DNA of 64,000 bases from Unio delphinus (GCA_029339505.1 JAQISU010000123.1:4510501-4574500), one strand, 5' to 3'. Numbered from the stretch's first letter, positions 46,101-61,100 are shown. Made by a program: numbers and translations. The notes: generated by a model not told the origin, from the letters alone.

Positions 46101-49100
46101 ATATCCGCACCCACTAGGGAGCAACAGCATGGGAAAAATCATAGTACAGCATGAGAAACATTGCTCTAAACCGTTCGGGTTTGCATTTCAAACCAACAAA
46201 TGGATGGTTGGAAATTTGGAAATGCGCAACAGAATTCAATTTAAACAACAACACGGCGAAAAACAGGATGCAGACGACTTTGGAGCTGAACGCTTTTTCT
46301 TCGGGAGATGACCCATCAGTGTCTGACAGCAGTTTTCGAATAACAAGCAATCTAAAGAATTTCTTGAAATTCACTATAATTCATTGATCCATTGGTTGAA
46401 TCAGTGAAGTTGTGTTCAGAGGAAGGAAAACAAGCTTAACATTTAAGTAAAGTTGAAAGAGTGGATTCTAATAATTGTTTAAATTTATTCTTCACATATA
46501 TTCATGCCGTGCTGATTTAAAGCTGTACTGTACCGTACTTTGGTTAACTGCACACTCCGGTTAACTGCACAGTCTCGTGACAGGCCCGAGGCTGTGCAGT
46601 TAAACGGAGTCGACTGTACTCCTTAAACCTGGATTTGTGTTTGTAATACATGAGTGCTCCCAATGCATACCAAAAATGTATATTCCTTAAATATGGATTT
46701 GTGTTTGTAATATATGAATGCTCCCAATGCAAACCAAAAATGTATACTCTTTAAACATGGATTTGTTACATGAATACATGAATGCTCCCAATGCAGACAA
46801 AAAATTTGTGTTTGTAATACATGCATTCCCCCACTTCAGTCCAGAAGGGCACACTCCTTATAATAGCTAGATTTGTGTTCACATGAAAGTCAACTAAATG
46901 GTCTCAATTGCAGGACAAAGTCAGTCTACAAGTCAACAATGTACAATAACCCTGAAATAACCACTGCAGACTTACCGTTAGTAAAGGTAATAAGATAAGT
47001 GCTAAGTTGGGTAGATTAACCTGGTGGACCTATAAATTATAAATGTAGCCCCACAATTACTCCTATAAAAATGAAGACCTCTATTCCTGGCATTAGGTGT
47101 AAGATATTTAGATCCAAATACAGTGGTTTCCACCTATAAAGCCACACCTTTTGTAGCAGAAATGAGGCCTTATCACAGGGGTGGCTTTTCTAGAGAGGTG
47201 TCACACAGATGAGAGTAATAACTACATATAAAGCATGAATGGAGTAACTAATATTGAACTATTTTATATTTTTATTTGAAAATCCCATGAATGTTATCAG
47301 GTTATAAACTTAATGTGATAAAACTAATAGAAATGCAATTTTTTTAAACAATTATGAATAATCCTCATTTTCGATGCAAATGCATCCTGGGCACACACAT
47401 CTAGCTATAACCAGTCCAGTTGATTGACTGTTTTCCGACTCATGGCAGATGAATGTATATTGATAATGTTTATTAGAATCTTTCTGACATCAAACTTCTT
47501 AGCAATGATCAAATGACGCTTTGATTTAGTCAAATTGCTTTCACTTTGTAATCTAAACTGAGAATGTCTGAAGACAGTTTGTACTTTTTGCAACAACTTT
47601 TTCCTTCATCAGCAATTTGTGGTTATTGGTTATCGAATGTTGGTTATCAAATGATGCAGTGTTTACAAAGACAGCTTGTGACATGATCAACTTTTTCTCT
47701 TCAGTCTGGTACCCAGTTAAGTATATTTAATATTGTAAGACAGCCATAAAGGCCAACAAATCATTTTACTACCCAGTGAAGTATATTTAATATTTTAAGA
47801 CAGCCATAAAGGACAACAAATCATTTTACTACCCAGTTAAGTATATTTAATATTTTAAGACAGCCATAAAGGCCAGCAAATCATTTTACTACCCAGTTAA
47901 GTATATTTAATATTTTAAGACAGCCATAAAGGCCAACAAATCATTTTACTACCCAGTTAAGTATATTTAATATTTTAAGACAGCTATAAAGGCCAACATA
48001 TCATTTTACTACCCAGTTAAGTATATTTAATATTTTAAGACAGCCATAAAGGCCAACAAATCATTTTACTACCCAGTTAAGTATATTTAATATTTTAAGA
48101 CAGCCATAAAGGCCAACATATCATTTTACTACCCAGTTAAGTATATTTAATATTTTAAGACAGCCATAAAGGCCAACAAATCATTTTACTACCCAGTTAA
48201 GTATATTTAATATTTTAAGACAGCCATAAAGGCCAACATATCATTTTACTACCCAGTTAAGTATATTTAATATTTTAAGACAGCCATAAAGGCCAACAAA
48301 TCATTTTACTACCCAGTTAAGTATATTTAATATTTTAAGACAGCCATAAAGGCCAACAAATCATTTTACTATCTGGTAAGTGGATGTCATTGACATAGCT
48401 AAACAACACAGGGCTTTTTCAGTGCTTAGCTTTTGTTGATGGTAACAACAGCCAGTAAATATCAAAGTGATGAAACCTAACACATCAGGAACACATAACA
48501 GTAAGGATAACTGGATTAATTACCTCTTTGTGTGTATTTAAGTCACTTCATGTTGATACAAATGTCAATGTGTTGAGTTTCAAAATGAAAAAAAAATATT
48601 AGCAAGATTTCTATCTGTACTCAACCATTATATGGCTGCTCCTGCGGGGTAAATTTAACAGTTTCTGCACTAAACCACTGGTTGTCTTAGAGGGGTGATC
48701 ATCCTTGAGGTATACTGTTAAATGTAAACTTTTAAGTGGCTTCTGGTAGAAACAAAGCAGACGGCCACTGGTTGGGGGGGGGGGGTTTAGAGTCAAGAGG
48801 GGATCATTCAATATTCAATGTTTTTTAAAAACGTCTTTTGAAATTTGTCATACAATTAGCCAAGGGAAAAAATGCAAGGGAACATGTTTTAAAGAAACAT
48901 AAATTACCATTATTTTCAAGTCATTTTAAATACTTCAAAGCAAAGCCACTGTGTGATTTAATGACAAGAAGATTGCTCCTAAACTGTTGTAAACTTTAAC
49001 AAAATTCCCCGTCTAAAGCTGAAAGGTGAAGTATTTCAAAGCAAATGTGTTCCATTTATTTCATAAAAGGTTTGTAGATGCAGGAGAAATATTTTTTTAA

Positions 49101-52100
49101 ACACAGAAGCAGTCAAAACTTACCACTGTCTGACTCTTTGAAGACAAGAACTGGGGCTGGAGGAAATATAACAGGTGCAAACACTGTTGCCACAAAAGCA
49201 CCATCTTGGGGCATGAACCTTTCAAACTGCAACAAGAAATAAAGCCATGACAGATTTAGTGTTAACTCTCAAATGAACACTCATCAAAATCAGAAGAAAG
49301 TCCGACCCGCTTTTCATTTTCTACTAATCCTATTAATTTCAAAATTAAGAAGCTGTAAGCCCTGTATCAATCATTCAGCATTCAATGTTTGCGACCAAAC
49401 AGACTAACTTTAATAGATCAACAGCTGAAACTCTAGCCACACATCAGTGCAGCAGGAATTAGGTCAGGCAAATGTTAGCTGACAATAAAAATGAACAATG
49501 GCCGATGCTCTACTGTGTAAAACAAATTTCCAGGAATTCACAATGAAACCATGACTGAGATTCATGGGCAATAAGAATTTCAACTTAGTCACTGATGCAG
49601 TAATACTGGAGATAAGATCAGCACCATTTTCATTTAGTACCAACAAGATATAATAATTAATATTTTGTTAAAACCCCATGTCAATTTTTGGAGTAGTATT
49701 ACGACAAAGGTCTTACACCAAGCGACAGAAAAGAGTGAAAACCAAAACATTTGTACATCCAACAAATAATTTATCTTCCAAGAATACAAAGTGAACATTT
49801 TAAAATAAATTAAAGTATTGCAAATTAAATTCCAAAAAGTCATAAAAGTTCTATCACAAGTCCAAAGTATAGAGTATTTCAAATGAATTCCAATGGTGTT
49901 CCAAATAAATTATGTTGGTGTTCCAAATGAATTCCAATTTTGTATGTGCTGATATTCTAACAGTCTGGATTAGTGTTTATGTGCTATCAGTTTTGATATA
50001 TCCATGATGCCCTTAAATGGATTCACAATAGTCTAAAAAGGTGATTTAGTCCAAAAATGCTGAGCACTTTGTAAATAATGTGAATAATTTAAATTAATAA
50101 ATTTTCTAAAATAAAATCTGAAAAAAGACCATTCTACTTTGGATCTCGAGACAGGAATGAGTAATTTTGAAGTAAGCAATATTCATATAAAAGGCGAAGA
50201 TGTCATTAACTAAGCTAGGATGAGGGTAATTTTCAAATCAAATTCATAAATAAATTGTTTAAACATTCTTAATTTCAAAAAAGAAAATAGACCTAGAACT
50301 CAACATCTGTAAATATGTTTAACTCTAATTAATAATGAGCCTAATATATAATGTAAAGACAGAAATATCAGATATGCAATATGTTGTTTTTTAAACATAA
50401 AAAGATATTAGTCAGGTAGGCACTAAACTCAATACAAGGTCAATCACAAGATACATACATGCATTTAAGTTAAAAAGATCCATCTACTCTAACAATTTTC
50501 ATTCACAATCTCATTTCACTAAACATCTGGCCCCATTTTTCTTTAAAAGTACCAATGGTTTGTTACTAACTTGATTATAAATATCATAAATGTGGAAGAC
50601 AATCTTTCAAATTATAGAAATCTTTGTTTTCTTAGAAATAGGTCATATACAGCTGGTATAAATAGAAAAAAAAGGGAAAGCAATGTAATATAGAAATAAA
50701 TATATTTTGCTAACCAGAAATCTTTTTCAAAAACCTCATGATTATATAACAATCCATTCTGAAGAATAAGCAACAGTAAGGTTTTCATTGATGGCATATT
50801 TGATGTGAGATTTGTTACCATTGCATTTAAATACAGCTAGGCATCACAAGAGCTTTTTAAACAAGTCCCTCTGTTTATACATTGCAGGAATAACATTTTA
50901 AAAATATCTGCCATGGTGGCCATATTGCATGTTCGAGTGGCACCATTGTCATCTGAAACAGCTAGACTTGAGATGAATATGCAAGTGTAAAGTTTCATGA
51001 AAGTCATTAAAAAGGAGTGCAATGGAATACAGACAAACGGCTATCTAATAAACACTACAGAACAATGACCAGAAGAAATAAGTATCAAGTACTTAAATCT
51101 AGACATTAGACATATAGCAGGAACCTATCTTCATTAAAAAGGTCAAAATTGGAGTCAAATTCAACTGGGTACACATCAATCCTAATGATTGGTTATCGAA
51201 GTACCCAATGAAAAGGAAACTATACTAAATGTGAACTGAACTGTTCTGTTGCAAGTTCGTACATGCAAAAGCCGCCACCCACCCCCACCCCCGGGAGGTA
51301 TACGCATAATTATTACTTATATGAATGACAAAATAGTGCAATCTGAGGATAAAAGAGTAATCTATATATTACATGCTATAATTACAGAAAAACACAAGAA
51401 AACCAAGAAAACTTAACTTGAAGATGGACACTATCGCTTTACAAGCTTGAAGCAGCTGTTTCATTTTTGTGCTGTTTTTAATGATATATGTGCTTGTTGT
51501 CTGTCTTCGTCTAAGTTATTGTGTTTATCATGCATTGGCTGTTCAGATCATATGTGTTTCTTCATCTCCTTGTTTTGGAAATGAGAACAATTAGACTTTT
51601 TCTCAGCTGTCTTGCTCCACTACTACAATTTCCTTTGTTTTTTTAACAAACTGCCATCATGTGATCGCCAGTCAACCTGTTTATGCTAAGATAGACCCTC
51701 ATTAATTGTTTTAAATGACCACTCCTTGGCTCTCCACACTACATTATACTCTAGACAAACTGGGACTACATTCATCATTACTTAAATGTAAACAAAAGCG
51801 AAAGAAAAAACTTTTCATAGCTGGCTGGCATATAGAACTGGAAGATATCCAGTTATCTCCCTTTCGCCCTTTCCCAGTTAACAATAAAATAATTTGACTG
51901 TTAAATTAGATAACCTGGTTCAAATCCATATTAAATTGCCAACCTTTATGTCAACTATCCCATAGATACCACTGTGTATTTATTATTTAATGCCCAGTCA
52001 TTAAGACCACTGGAAAAGCACACAGCAATAGTTAAATTTTATCAACAATCAGAATATTGATGTCTTTTGAAACTTTGCTCAAAACATCAGTCGATGAGCC

Positions 52101-55100
52101 CAACTGCACAGATCTAACACCCACCAGTTACTCCATCATGTTGTTCCCCCACTACTCTCGCACAGGTGGAATTGCTGTCATCACAAAGAACTCCATGGTT
52201 AAACAACCAAACCAGAACCTTCATTTTCTACCACACAACATTCACACTGGAAAAAGATCAGACCATTTTTTTTGCTTCTACCGCAGCTGTGAAAAGTTCT
52301 TCCAGATTCCTAACAAACTAATGTCAAGGAATAAATTTACACCACTTCCAACTATCTTCCCTCCCACTGACCTTCCAGACCTGTTTGCAAATTTCTTCCA
52401 TGACAAAGTACAAACCATTTGAGATAATCTTGACAACACAATTTTAATTGACTCATCATTATCATACTGCTGTATTACAGAATTTTAGCGGCAACTGTTG
52501 GCAGCATTTGAACCGGTCTCTATGGATTTAGTATGTACAATCGTGATGAAAAGTACATCAAAGTCATGTGAACTTGATCTAATTCCAACAGTTTAGCAAA
52601 GTACCTGTCTTCTAACATTTTTCAATCATATAAAATCCACAATTCAGATTAATAAAGCTTGTTTTGCTTTTTTATTTGGTGCCATATGTTTTAATATAGA
52701 CTGGTCTGCTACTAAAGTGTGTATCAAACTATAATGATGATGACACATGGTTTTAAATTCAAGAAAACCATCTGTTTCTTATAACTATGATATACAGTTA
52801 ATATAAATAGAAAATAAGGAAACTGCTCAATGTACATAATCAAATGGTCACACATATCAAATATAAAAGATCAGTAGCTCAATGTCACACAATAGCAGCC
52901 TCGAACTGTACTCGTTATTCCGTGTATCGTTTGTTCCTGATATTGCCAGTTGTAATCTTTGCTCTGAACTTGGATTTCTACTGTTGTTTTTCTTGGGTGT
53001 ATTTATTTACGTGTACTAAATGGGTACCTATAGCTAATTTTACCACTCAGGTATTTATGAACAGTAACCAAGTACCTAGGTACCTGATGACACCTTTAAT
53101 CTTCATGCACTAATGTAACAACTACTAGGTGAGGTAAAAGTATGTGACTAAGGTCAAAAGTACTTGAATAAGTAAGAGCTAGACCTGTTAAATCTGACCT
53201 GCTTTTATATCCAAATCAAATATATACCTTATGTTTGTTGGCATTGGTGTGCTGTGAGAAGACAGGGCAGGCAGAAAACCGCTGAAAACCGACATGAAAG
53301 ATGAGTCTCTCCTTGGATTGGACAGGTATGGTGAAGTCTGGAAACTTTTTCAGTACAAAGTTGAGGACTGACATCTTTTGTTCATGTGGAAGCAGGCCAA
53401 ATGCAATGACCGGTATGCCAGGTGTGTAGGACTCTGTGTACATAATATAGCCAGGGAAATTACATACCAACATTAGCAGCATTATAAACTAAATTGTATT
53501 TTACATGCCTCCAAATCGAAAACTTGTGTCAGTTTTATAAGCTAGCTGTAAATGAAAAATCTACAAATTGTTTCCTGGCACGATAAATAATCTAATCATT
53601 TCTCTCATTTGTGTAATGAATAACAAAACTAGTCACAAAAGGGTGTGCCTAATGACAATTACAGAAGAAAAAATTTATAAACTTTGAAACAACTAGAAAA
53701 ATAAAGGCCCACCTTAATATGGTCAACCTTAAGAAGACATCTTTATGTTAGAGTCAAAGGCACAAATTATGTTCCTCTAAGCATGTGATATTTTTCTGTA
53801 ACACCATAATTTATATGCAACAAACTTTTGCATCATTAGGAAAAATGTCAAGATAGTATTTATCAGCTTCAATACCAATCATTTTAGAGAAATTATAGTA
53901 TTTCTTCCATAGATAGCTCTTGGTGCTCACCTTTTACAAATGTTTTAAAAGTGGGAGGCTTTGCCTCATATCACTGGTTTTTAGCCTTCTTAAAGGTTTT
54001 TGAATTCTTCAAATGTAAGTTTTTCTTGCTCCTTTCAGGTCAAATGTGAAAGTTAAATATGCAATCCTTTCATTTAATACACTCCAACCAATTCCATGTA
54101 ATTTAACATTAAAATTAGTCAACAGTTACATTATCCAGAATCATTTATTCCATGACTGACAAAGGACTTAGGCACAGAATGAGATGACCATTATGGAGAC
54201 AACATACTGATGTCATGGTCATATCAAGTGGAAATAACATTTATATTTCATACAGAATATGGTTATAACTTAAGATTAATAAATAAATAAATTAAAATAA
54301 TAACAGCAAATGTTTTCTAATTTTCATAAGAATAAATCAGCAGAAAAAAGTGATTAAACTGTCTCAACAAGAAGTGTTTTCAAGAGCTCATTCTAAAAGA
54401 TTTCATGTATATCATGGGTAATCATTGTAAATCCTTCAAAATGTTGAATTCAGTAACAGATTTAGGCAATAAATGCCAAAAATGACTTCTAGAAGACATC
54501 ATGGTAAAGTGAGAAAGTAGCAAAAGATATCATCCATACAGTACAAAGCAGGAAATAATCACAGACTATATATAACAAAGGACTACTGCAGCCAAAGGAT
54601 GACATTTCAAGCCTCCCACCTCCATCATAATTTTAAATAAATGCAATTTTAAAGAATTATTGCTCAGAATTTTAATTTAGTAATTTATTTTATTCTTGTG
54701 ATTTATATAATCATTGTCAAAAAAACTATCATGCTGAAATTGCACTCTTGCATTAAAATGTTAGGTATTTTCATAACTCTTCAAAACAATTGCCATCATC
54801 CATGCATTTTTAAATGCTTAACCAATAGTGACTATATCAACTGTTACAGTAGTTATATTAGTAGTCATTACAATCATTTAAATTTACTACTGCAAACCTA
54901 TTTCACTACAAGCTATACTATCGAGAAACCTTTGTCCCCTGTTTATTCACTTATGCACATATATTCCACTGCCCCAACTTTAGTTATGTGTAACACTTTA
55001 TAACACAACTTCACGAAAGCTTTGCTGCAGAATAGGCATGTGCAAATAATGGCCCACAGGCTGTATCCAGCCCTTGACATTGTTCTATCCATTTAATTAC

Positions 55101-58100
55101 ATTATAAGGCGTGGCTCTAAAACTATTTACTTATATTACCCACGACCTGAAATCATATCGACAATTGTCTGGTGTAAATGTAATGTTAAATCCTCTTACT
55201 CACGCCCTGAAGGAAGGTGCACATAACTGCATCCAAAATCTGGACAAAAACAAGTTTTCAGCTATGCAAGACTCAAAATTAAGTTGAAGTGAAGTTTCCA
55301 TATTTGACCTTTAATACAAATTAGCCAAAATGATTTATAAGTGGGGATTGGATTATTTTCACAAACATTGGTTAACCTCAAAAGGAATACAGTAAGTGAC
55401 AAGGTCTCCAAATACTATGGGCAATGGACCGGATGTACATGTAATGCTAAAACCTCTGCTGTATGATGTAAACAACCCATGCCATCCAAATCATTTGGAC
55501 AATTGTCTGGTGTGAATGTAATGTTAAATCCTCTGCTGTATGATGATAAGCAACCTGTGATATTCAAATACTGTGGACAATTGTCTGGTGTGCATGTAAT
55601 GTTAAATCCTCTGCTGTATGATACTAAGCAAAACATGATATCCAAATACTGTGAACAGTCATCTGGTATATACATCACTTAATATTCTCTATATGATGCC
55701 ATGCATCCTAAGAGATGAAAATAATGGGGTCAGTGATTTAGTCTACATGTCATTTCAATCCTCTCATGTTAAAAGATGTTAAGCAGCCTATGACATCCAA
55801 ATACTGTTGTCAATTATCTGGTCTATATATCACTTAAAATTATACACTGTACAATCCCATGCATCCAAAGATATCAAAAACATGGCATCATGGATTGGTC
55901 TATAAATGACTTCAAATTATCAGCTGTACAATCCCATGCATCAAAAAGGTATTAAAATAATGGCATCATGGTCTGGTCTATATATCACTTCAAATTATCA
56001 ACATCAAAATAATGGCGTCATGGTCTGGTCTAAATATCACATAAAATTATCAGCTATTTGATGCCATGCATCCAAAGATATCAAAATAATGGCGTTATGG
56101 TCTGGTCTACATAACACTTAAAATTATCAGCTGTATAATGCCATGCATCCAAAGATTTCAAAATAATGGTGTCATGGTCTGGTCTATATATAACTTTAAA
56201 TTATCAAATATACAATGCCATGCATCCTATGACATAAAAACAATGGCACAATCCATTGGTCTACATATCACTTTAAATTCTCAGTTTTACAAATCTTTGT
56301 AACCGATGAGATCAAAAGCTATGCTATGCAACCGATGAGATCAAAATAACAGCATAATGGATTGGTCTACATATCACTTTAAATTTGTAACTACATAATG
56401 CTACACATCCTATGAGATAAAAATAATAGCACAATCCACTGGTCTACATATCACTTTAAATAGCTTTACAAATCTTTGTAACCGATGAGATCAAAAGCTA
56501 TGCTATGTAACCGATGAGATCAAAAGCTATGCTATGTAACCAATGAGATCAAAAGCTATGCTATGTAACCGATGAGATCAAAAGCTATGCTATGTAACCG
56601 ATGAGATCAAAAGCTATGCTATGTAACCGATGAGATCAAAAGCACTGGGCCATGGTCTGGTCTATGTCTATATGTCACTAGAAATTCTTAGCTGCTAGAT
56701 GCTACTCAACCTGCATGATCAAGATAATGGGGTCAGTGGTCAAGTCTACATGTCACTTTAAATTCTCAGCTGTACAATGATGCCAAGCAACCTATGACAT
56801 CAAAGTACAGTTTTCAATGGTCTGATCTACATATAACATTAAATCAATAGATACATGATGCCCTAATATAGATCCATGTCAGCAATAAATCTGTCATTGA
56901 TTCAGAAATAGCAAAAAACTCACCCATGAAGGCTCTGGGGACATTGGCTATATGGATAGTGATGTACCAGCCAGGCTGAAACAGAAATGAACACATTTAA
57001 AATTCCTTGCTTCATCCCCCTTTGATTGTGAGTGCTTTTACTGAAGTAAAAAATGTCTAAAAGTATGACATCAATGCTTGACCTAATAATAGCCAAAATA
57101 ACTTTTACTATGCAGAGAATTTGGTAATTAACATGTACAACCAGTAACCAAGCTGATCCCTGACTGCTTATTGTGTGTGTGTGTGCTTGTGTTGTATGGG
57201 GGGGGGGATCAGACATAACAGTCAATTATAAGAAGTAACAATACTGTGAACTACAGATTATTATGTATCACATCATTATTACTATTTTCATGCTTTAGTA
57301 ATACAGAAATATTCTTTGCGTTGTGATCCGAGTATCTGAACTGCCTGTTATGGACTAACCAGCCAGTTGAGCTATTTCATGAAAATCTTCATAAGTGAAT
57401 ATTGACATGTGCTCCTCAATATTTAAAACATGTAAGTAACAAATTTACATACATAAAAGTCAAACAAGATTAAGTTTATAAATGTGAAGCACAAGCACCT
57501 AACACCAAAATGTTTTCATCAAATGGTCTCTCTCTCTCTATCTCTTTCTCAGCAACAGGCCCTCAATCTTATATGCAGTTCTTGTACTATGTGGCAAAAG
57601 TGAAACTGAGTCCAATAGGTTCATAAGCTTCATTATAACAAAAGATATGCAAGGTAAAAAAAAGATATGCAAGGGAAAAAAGATATGCAAGGTAAAAAAG
57701 ATATGTAAGGTAAAAAAAGATATGCAAGGGAAAAAAGATATGCAAGGTAAAAAAGATATGTAAGTTAAAAAAAAGATATGCAAGGTAAAAAATATATAAA
57801 ATTTTCTACAAATATCATAATTTCTTATGTTTTGTTGAAAACCCGCAAGTAATCTTTTTGTAAACTGGAGGTTCTATAATGATAGACAAAATCTGAATTT
57901 AAAAGCAACTTGCATGTTGATATTTGAAATGATTTGCATTCAAACACAAATTTTGCAAACAAATCAAATCCCAAACTTAACAAAACTATTCTCGTCTAAT
58001 ACTGAAACATTTCCTGTCCAAGCAATTATGATCATTTATGCAGATTTAAAGAAAAAAAATACTGTAGACATTTTCAAAATTTAATTTTGGTTTTTCTGTT

Positions 58101-61100
58101 TGAATTGAAATATGTTGCAAAATTCGGAAATTATGCTTGTGCTCAATCTATCAATATTGACAATCACATTTAAAGATAGTCAAACTTCAATATACAAAGG
58201 CTTTTCTCATCTAAAAACAAGGATGCCTAATATAGTAGCATGACACATCAAAATGGTACATTTCTTTAAAGTTTGATATTATTAAATGAAAAAGGTGTGA
58301 AATTTGTGTTTCTCACCTGACTATCATGGGGACCAAGATACACATTTGTGTTTTGTAGAGAATGACCTAATAAATAATTCCTCCAATTTTACCAGATGTA
58401 AACAAAAATGCATTTTCTACCTGGTTGCTACTCAGTTTTAATGTAAGTTGTAAAAAATATAACTGATGATCTTCTTCTGTCTTAGGTTTTTATAATCAAA
58501 ATTATTCACTGCAATCTTAATATCAGTACTAGTTGAATAACATCAAATTGTGTTTAAATATAATTTGAGAGGAATTATATATTATTCATTAGATTAATAA
58601 AGTGCTCACTAACATTGTGGGGCTAAACATTACTTTGGAATTATTGTGAATTCATTTAAAGATATTTTGGATTCTACCATTGCGATATATCAGAACTTGT
58701 TTGTTGATTTTATTAAACTTGTTTGTTTCACATTTTCTGTTACTTAGAGTATGCTCATTATCATATAACAATGGTAAATCAACACATGTAGTAATTATTT
58801 TCTGAGATTTTATAAATAATTATATCTTTTTGGGCTGTGATTCAATCCAAGACAGCAAATTTGATGCTATATTTTTCATATTTAAATCACAAATATTTGA
58901 ATATTACCTGAATACAGACCAACAATATGAGTGGTAAAATTAGGTACTAATTTCAGCACTAAGCAAGTTGTTCATCCAAGACTGTGTTTACCATGTTAAC
59001 TAGTTTTCTTTCTTTAAAAAAAATTGACAACATTTACAGATAGGTACTTACCATAGCACCCCCATCCTCCTCCAACTCTGTCAGTACCCTCTTCTTTGTC
59101 CTCTTGAAGTTTTCAAACTGAAAGATTCTGGCATAGTCTGCAGGTAAGTTCTCCTTTGGATCCCAAGGAGATGTGCGGAAGCTTTTCAGACCTCTGTATC
59201 TGCAGATGGAGGTTAATTAAATTAGGTTTATTGAAATTGTTTTTAACAGCAAGATCTTCAGGGTTAAAAAATTAGTTCCACCCCAAAATAAATTTACCCT
59301 TTCACAATAAATCATATTTCAAAGTCATACAAAATTACTTATTTTAGACATTTTATTTGCAATTGATCACACTGATTTCCCAATCTTCTCACTTCCCTCC
59401 AAAAAAGGTCAATCAAAGGCACTGATGCTCTACTATCAGAAAAGATTTTCTAGAAATTCAAGACCATTTCTTCTTTTTAAGTGGTTAGTGCTCTCTGATA
59501 TTCCTGGGTGACAAAACTTTAAAATAAACTACTGTGGCAGCCATGTTGGATTTAAGATCTGCATTATTTTCATTTGGGGCAAACTTGATACCATCAGAAG
59601 ACTTTCTGTGAAAACCCTATGTTGATTGACAAGACATTTCCTTCAAAAGAATTAGTGACAAGACCTTCAAAACATTACTTTGGAATTATTGTTGATTTAT
59701 TTAAAGATATTTTGGATTCTACCATTGCGATACTGGGGCAGCCATGTTTAAGGCCAGTCTGGCACCATTTACCAACTATTGATCATAGTTAATTATCTGG
59801 TGAAAATCCCATATTGATATGACCTTCCATTTAGGAGTAGCAATAATAGGATTTTTAAGATGGCTGCCATGGTATCCATACAGTATGTCAGAGTGGCACA
59901 ATTTTTATTCGTACAAACTATGACATCATAAGAAGTCTTCTGGTGAAAACCCAAAGCTGATATTTCTTTCAATCTAGGATAAGTAGTGATAAGATTTTCA
60001 AGATTTCAAATTTTATTTATGACCTAACAGAAGTCTAGGAATAATAAGATTTTCATGATGGCTGCTTTGATAGCCATACTGACATTAAGTTGGCACCATT
60101 TAACTTTAAAACCATTTAACTTTAAAACCATTTAACTTTAAAACCAACAAAACTTTTAAGAAGTCTAGTGAAAACCACATCTTGATATGACCATCCATTC
60201 AAGTGGAGTAGTGATTACAGGATTTACAAAATGGTCATTATGATGGTCCTGTCAGACAGCAGTGTTAACTAGACATCACATTTATTCAGGGGAAAACCCC
60301 ATAATGATGTAATTTTTCTATTTAGGAAAAATAGATACCAAGATTTTCAGACTGGCTCCCAGGGAAGTAATATTGATGTAAGATCGACACAAATTTCATT
60401 CAAGATCAAGTGTACACCATAATACATATTTAGTGAACTCCATTGATTACCCATTCAGTAAAATTAGCAGTTAAGAAGACCTTCAAAATGGTTGTGGTGG
60501 CCATATTGGATGTCTGAGTATCACCATTTTCATTAAGGACGACTAGACCTTGGGATGAATGCAAGTGTAAAGCTTCATGGCAATCCTCTACATAATTCAG
60601 AAGAAATAAGAAACTACTGCTAATTGATGAATGGACATTGGTATTATAAGTGGCAAAAAAAGCATAATTTGGGAACAAAACATGCAATCTCTATATTACA
60701 TGCCTGCATTACAGCACGTATGAATAAAATACATATTTACTACTAACCTGCTTCTGCAGCTGGTCAAAATTCTTGTTACAAAGGTTACAATCTATATGGA
60801 TTAGAACCATAATACAAGCACAAAATATACTAAAAAATTATTTATATTCAGCACTCACTTTAAATAGCCTACATATGTAACTTTTGCTGAATGATCATGA
60901 ACTGGAATTCTGTAATGATCATGAACTGGAATCCTGTAGTGATCATAAAACTGGAATTCTGTAATGATCATGAACAGTAATTCTGTAATGATCATGGACT
61001 AGCATTCTGTAATGATGATGAACTGGAATTCTGTAATGATCAAGATCAGTAATTCTGTAATGATCATAGACTGAAATTCTGTAATGATGAACTGGAATTC

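Larger units (their letters stand above)
44984..46865. repeat. About 64-bp satellite array interrupted by a SINE and a Tigger element
   Basis: The unit contains TTTGTGTTTGTAATACATGA, then ATGCTCCCAATGC, ACCAAAAATGTATACTCCTT and AAATATGG. Copies occupy about 44984-45376, 45694-45808 and 46619-46865; the gaps are exactly the two mobile elements annotated here. Open frames through the array (for example 44938-45291) are repeat artefacts. Confidence 0.85.

Noticed and set aside
47711..48370. CRISPR-like array of 60-bp period
   Set aside because: The whole 60 bp is conserved between units, so there are no spacers.
55415..55682. Opposed Cys-containing repeat ORFs that might be a small secreted protein
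   Set aside because: Both strands are open because of satellite units; there is no signal peptide or splice context.
57538..57783. 81-codon hydrophobic minus-strand ORF
   Set aside because: Translation of a 20-bp A-rich minisatellite.
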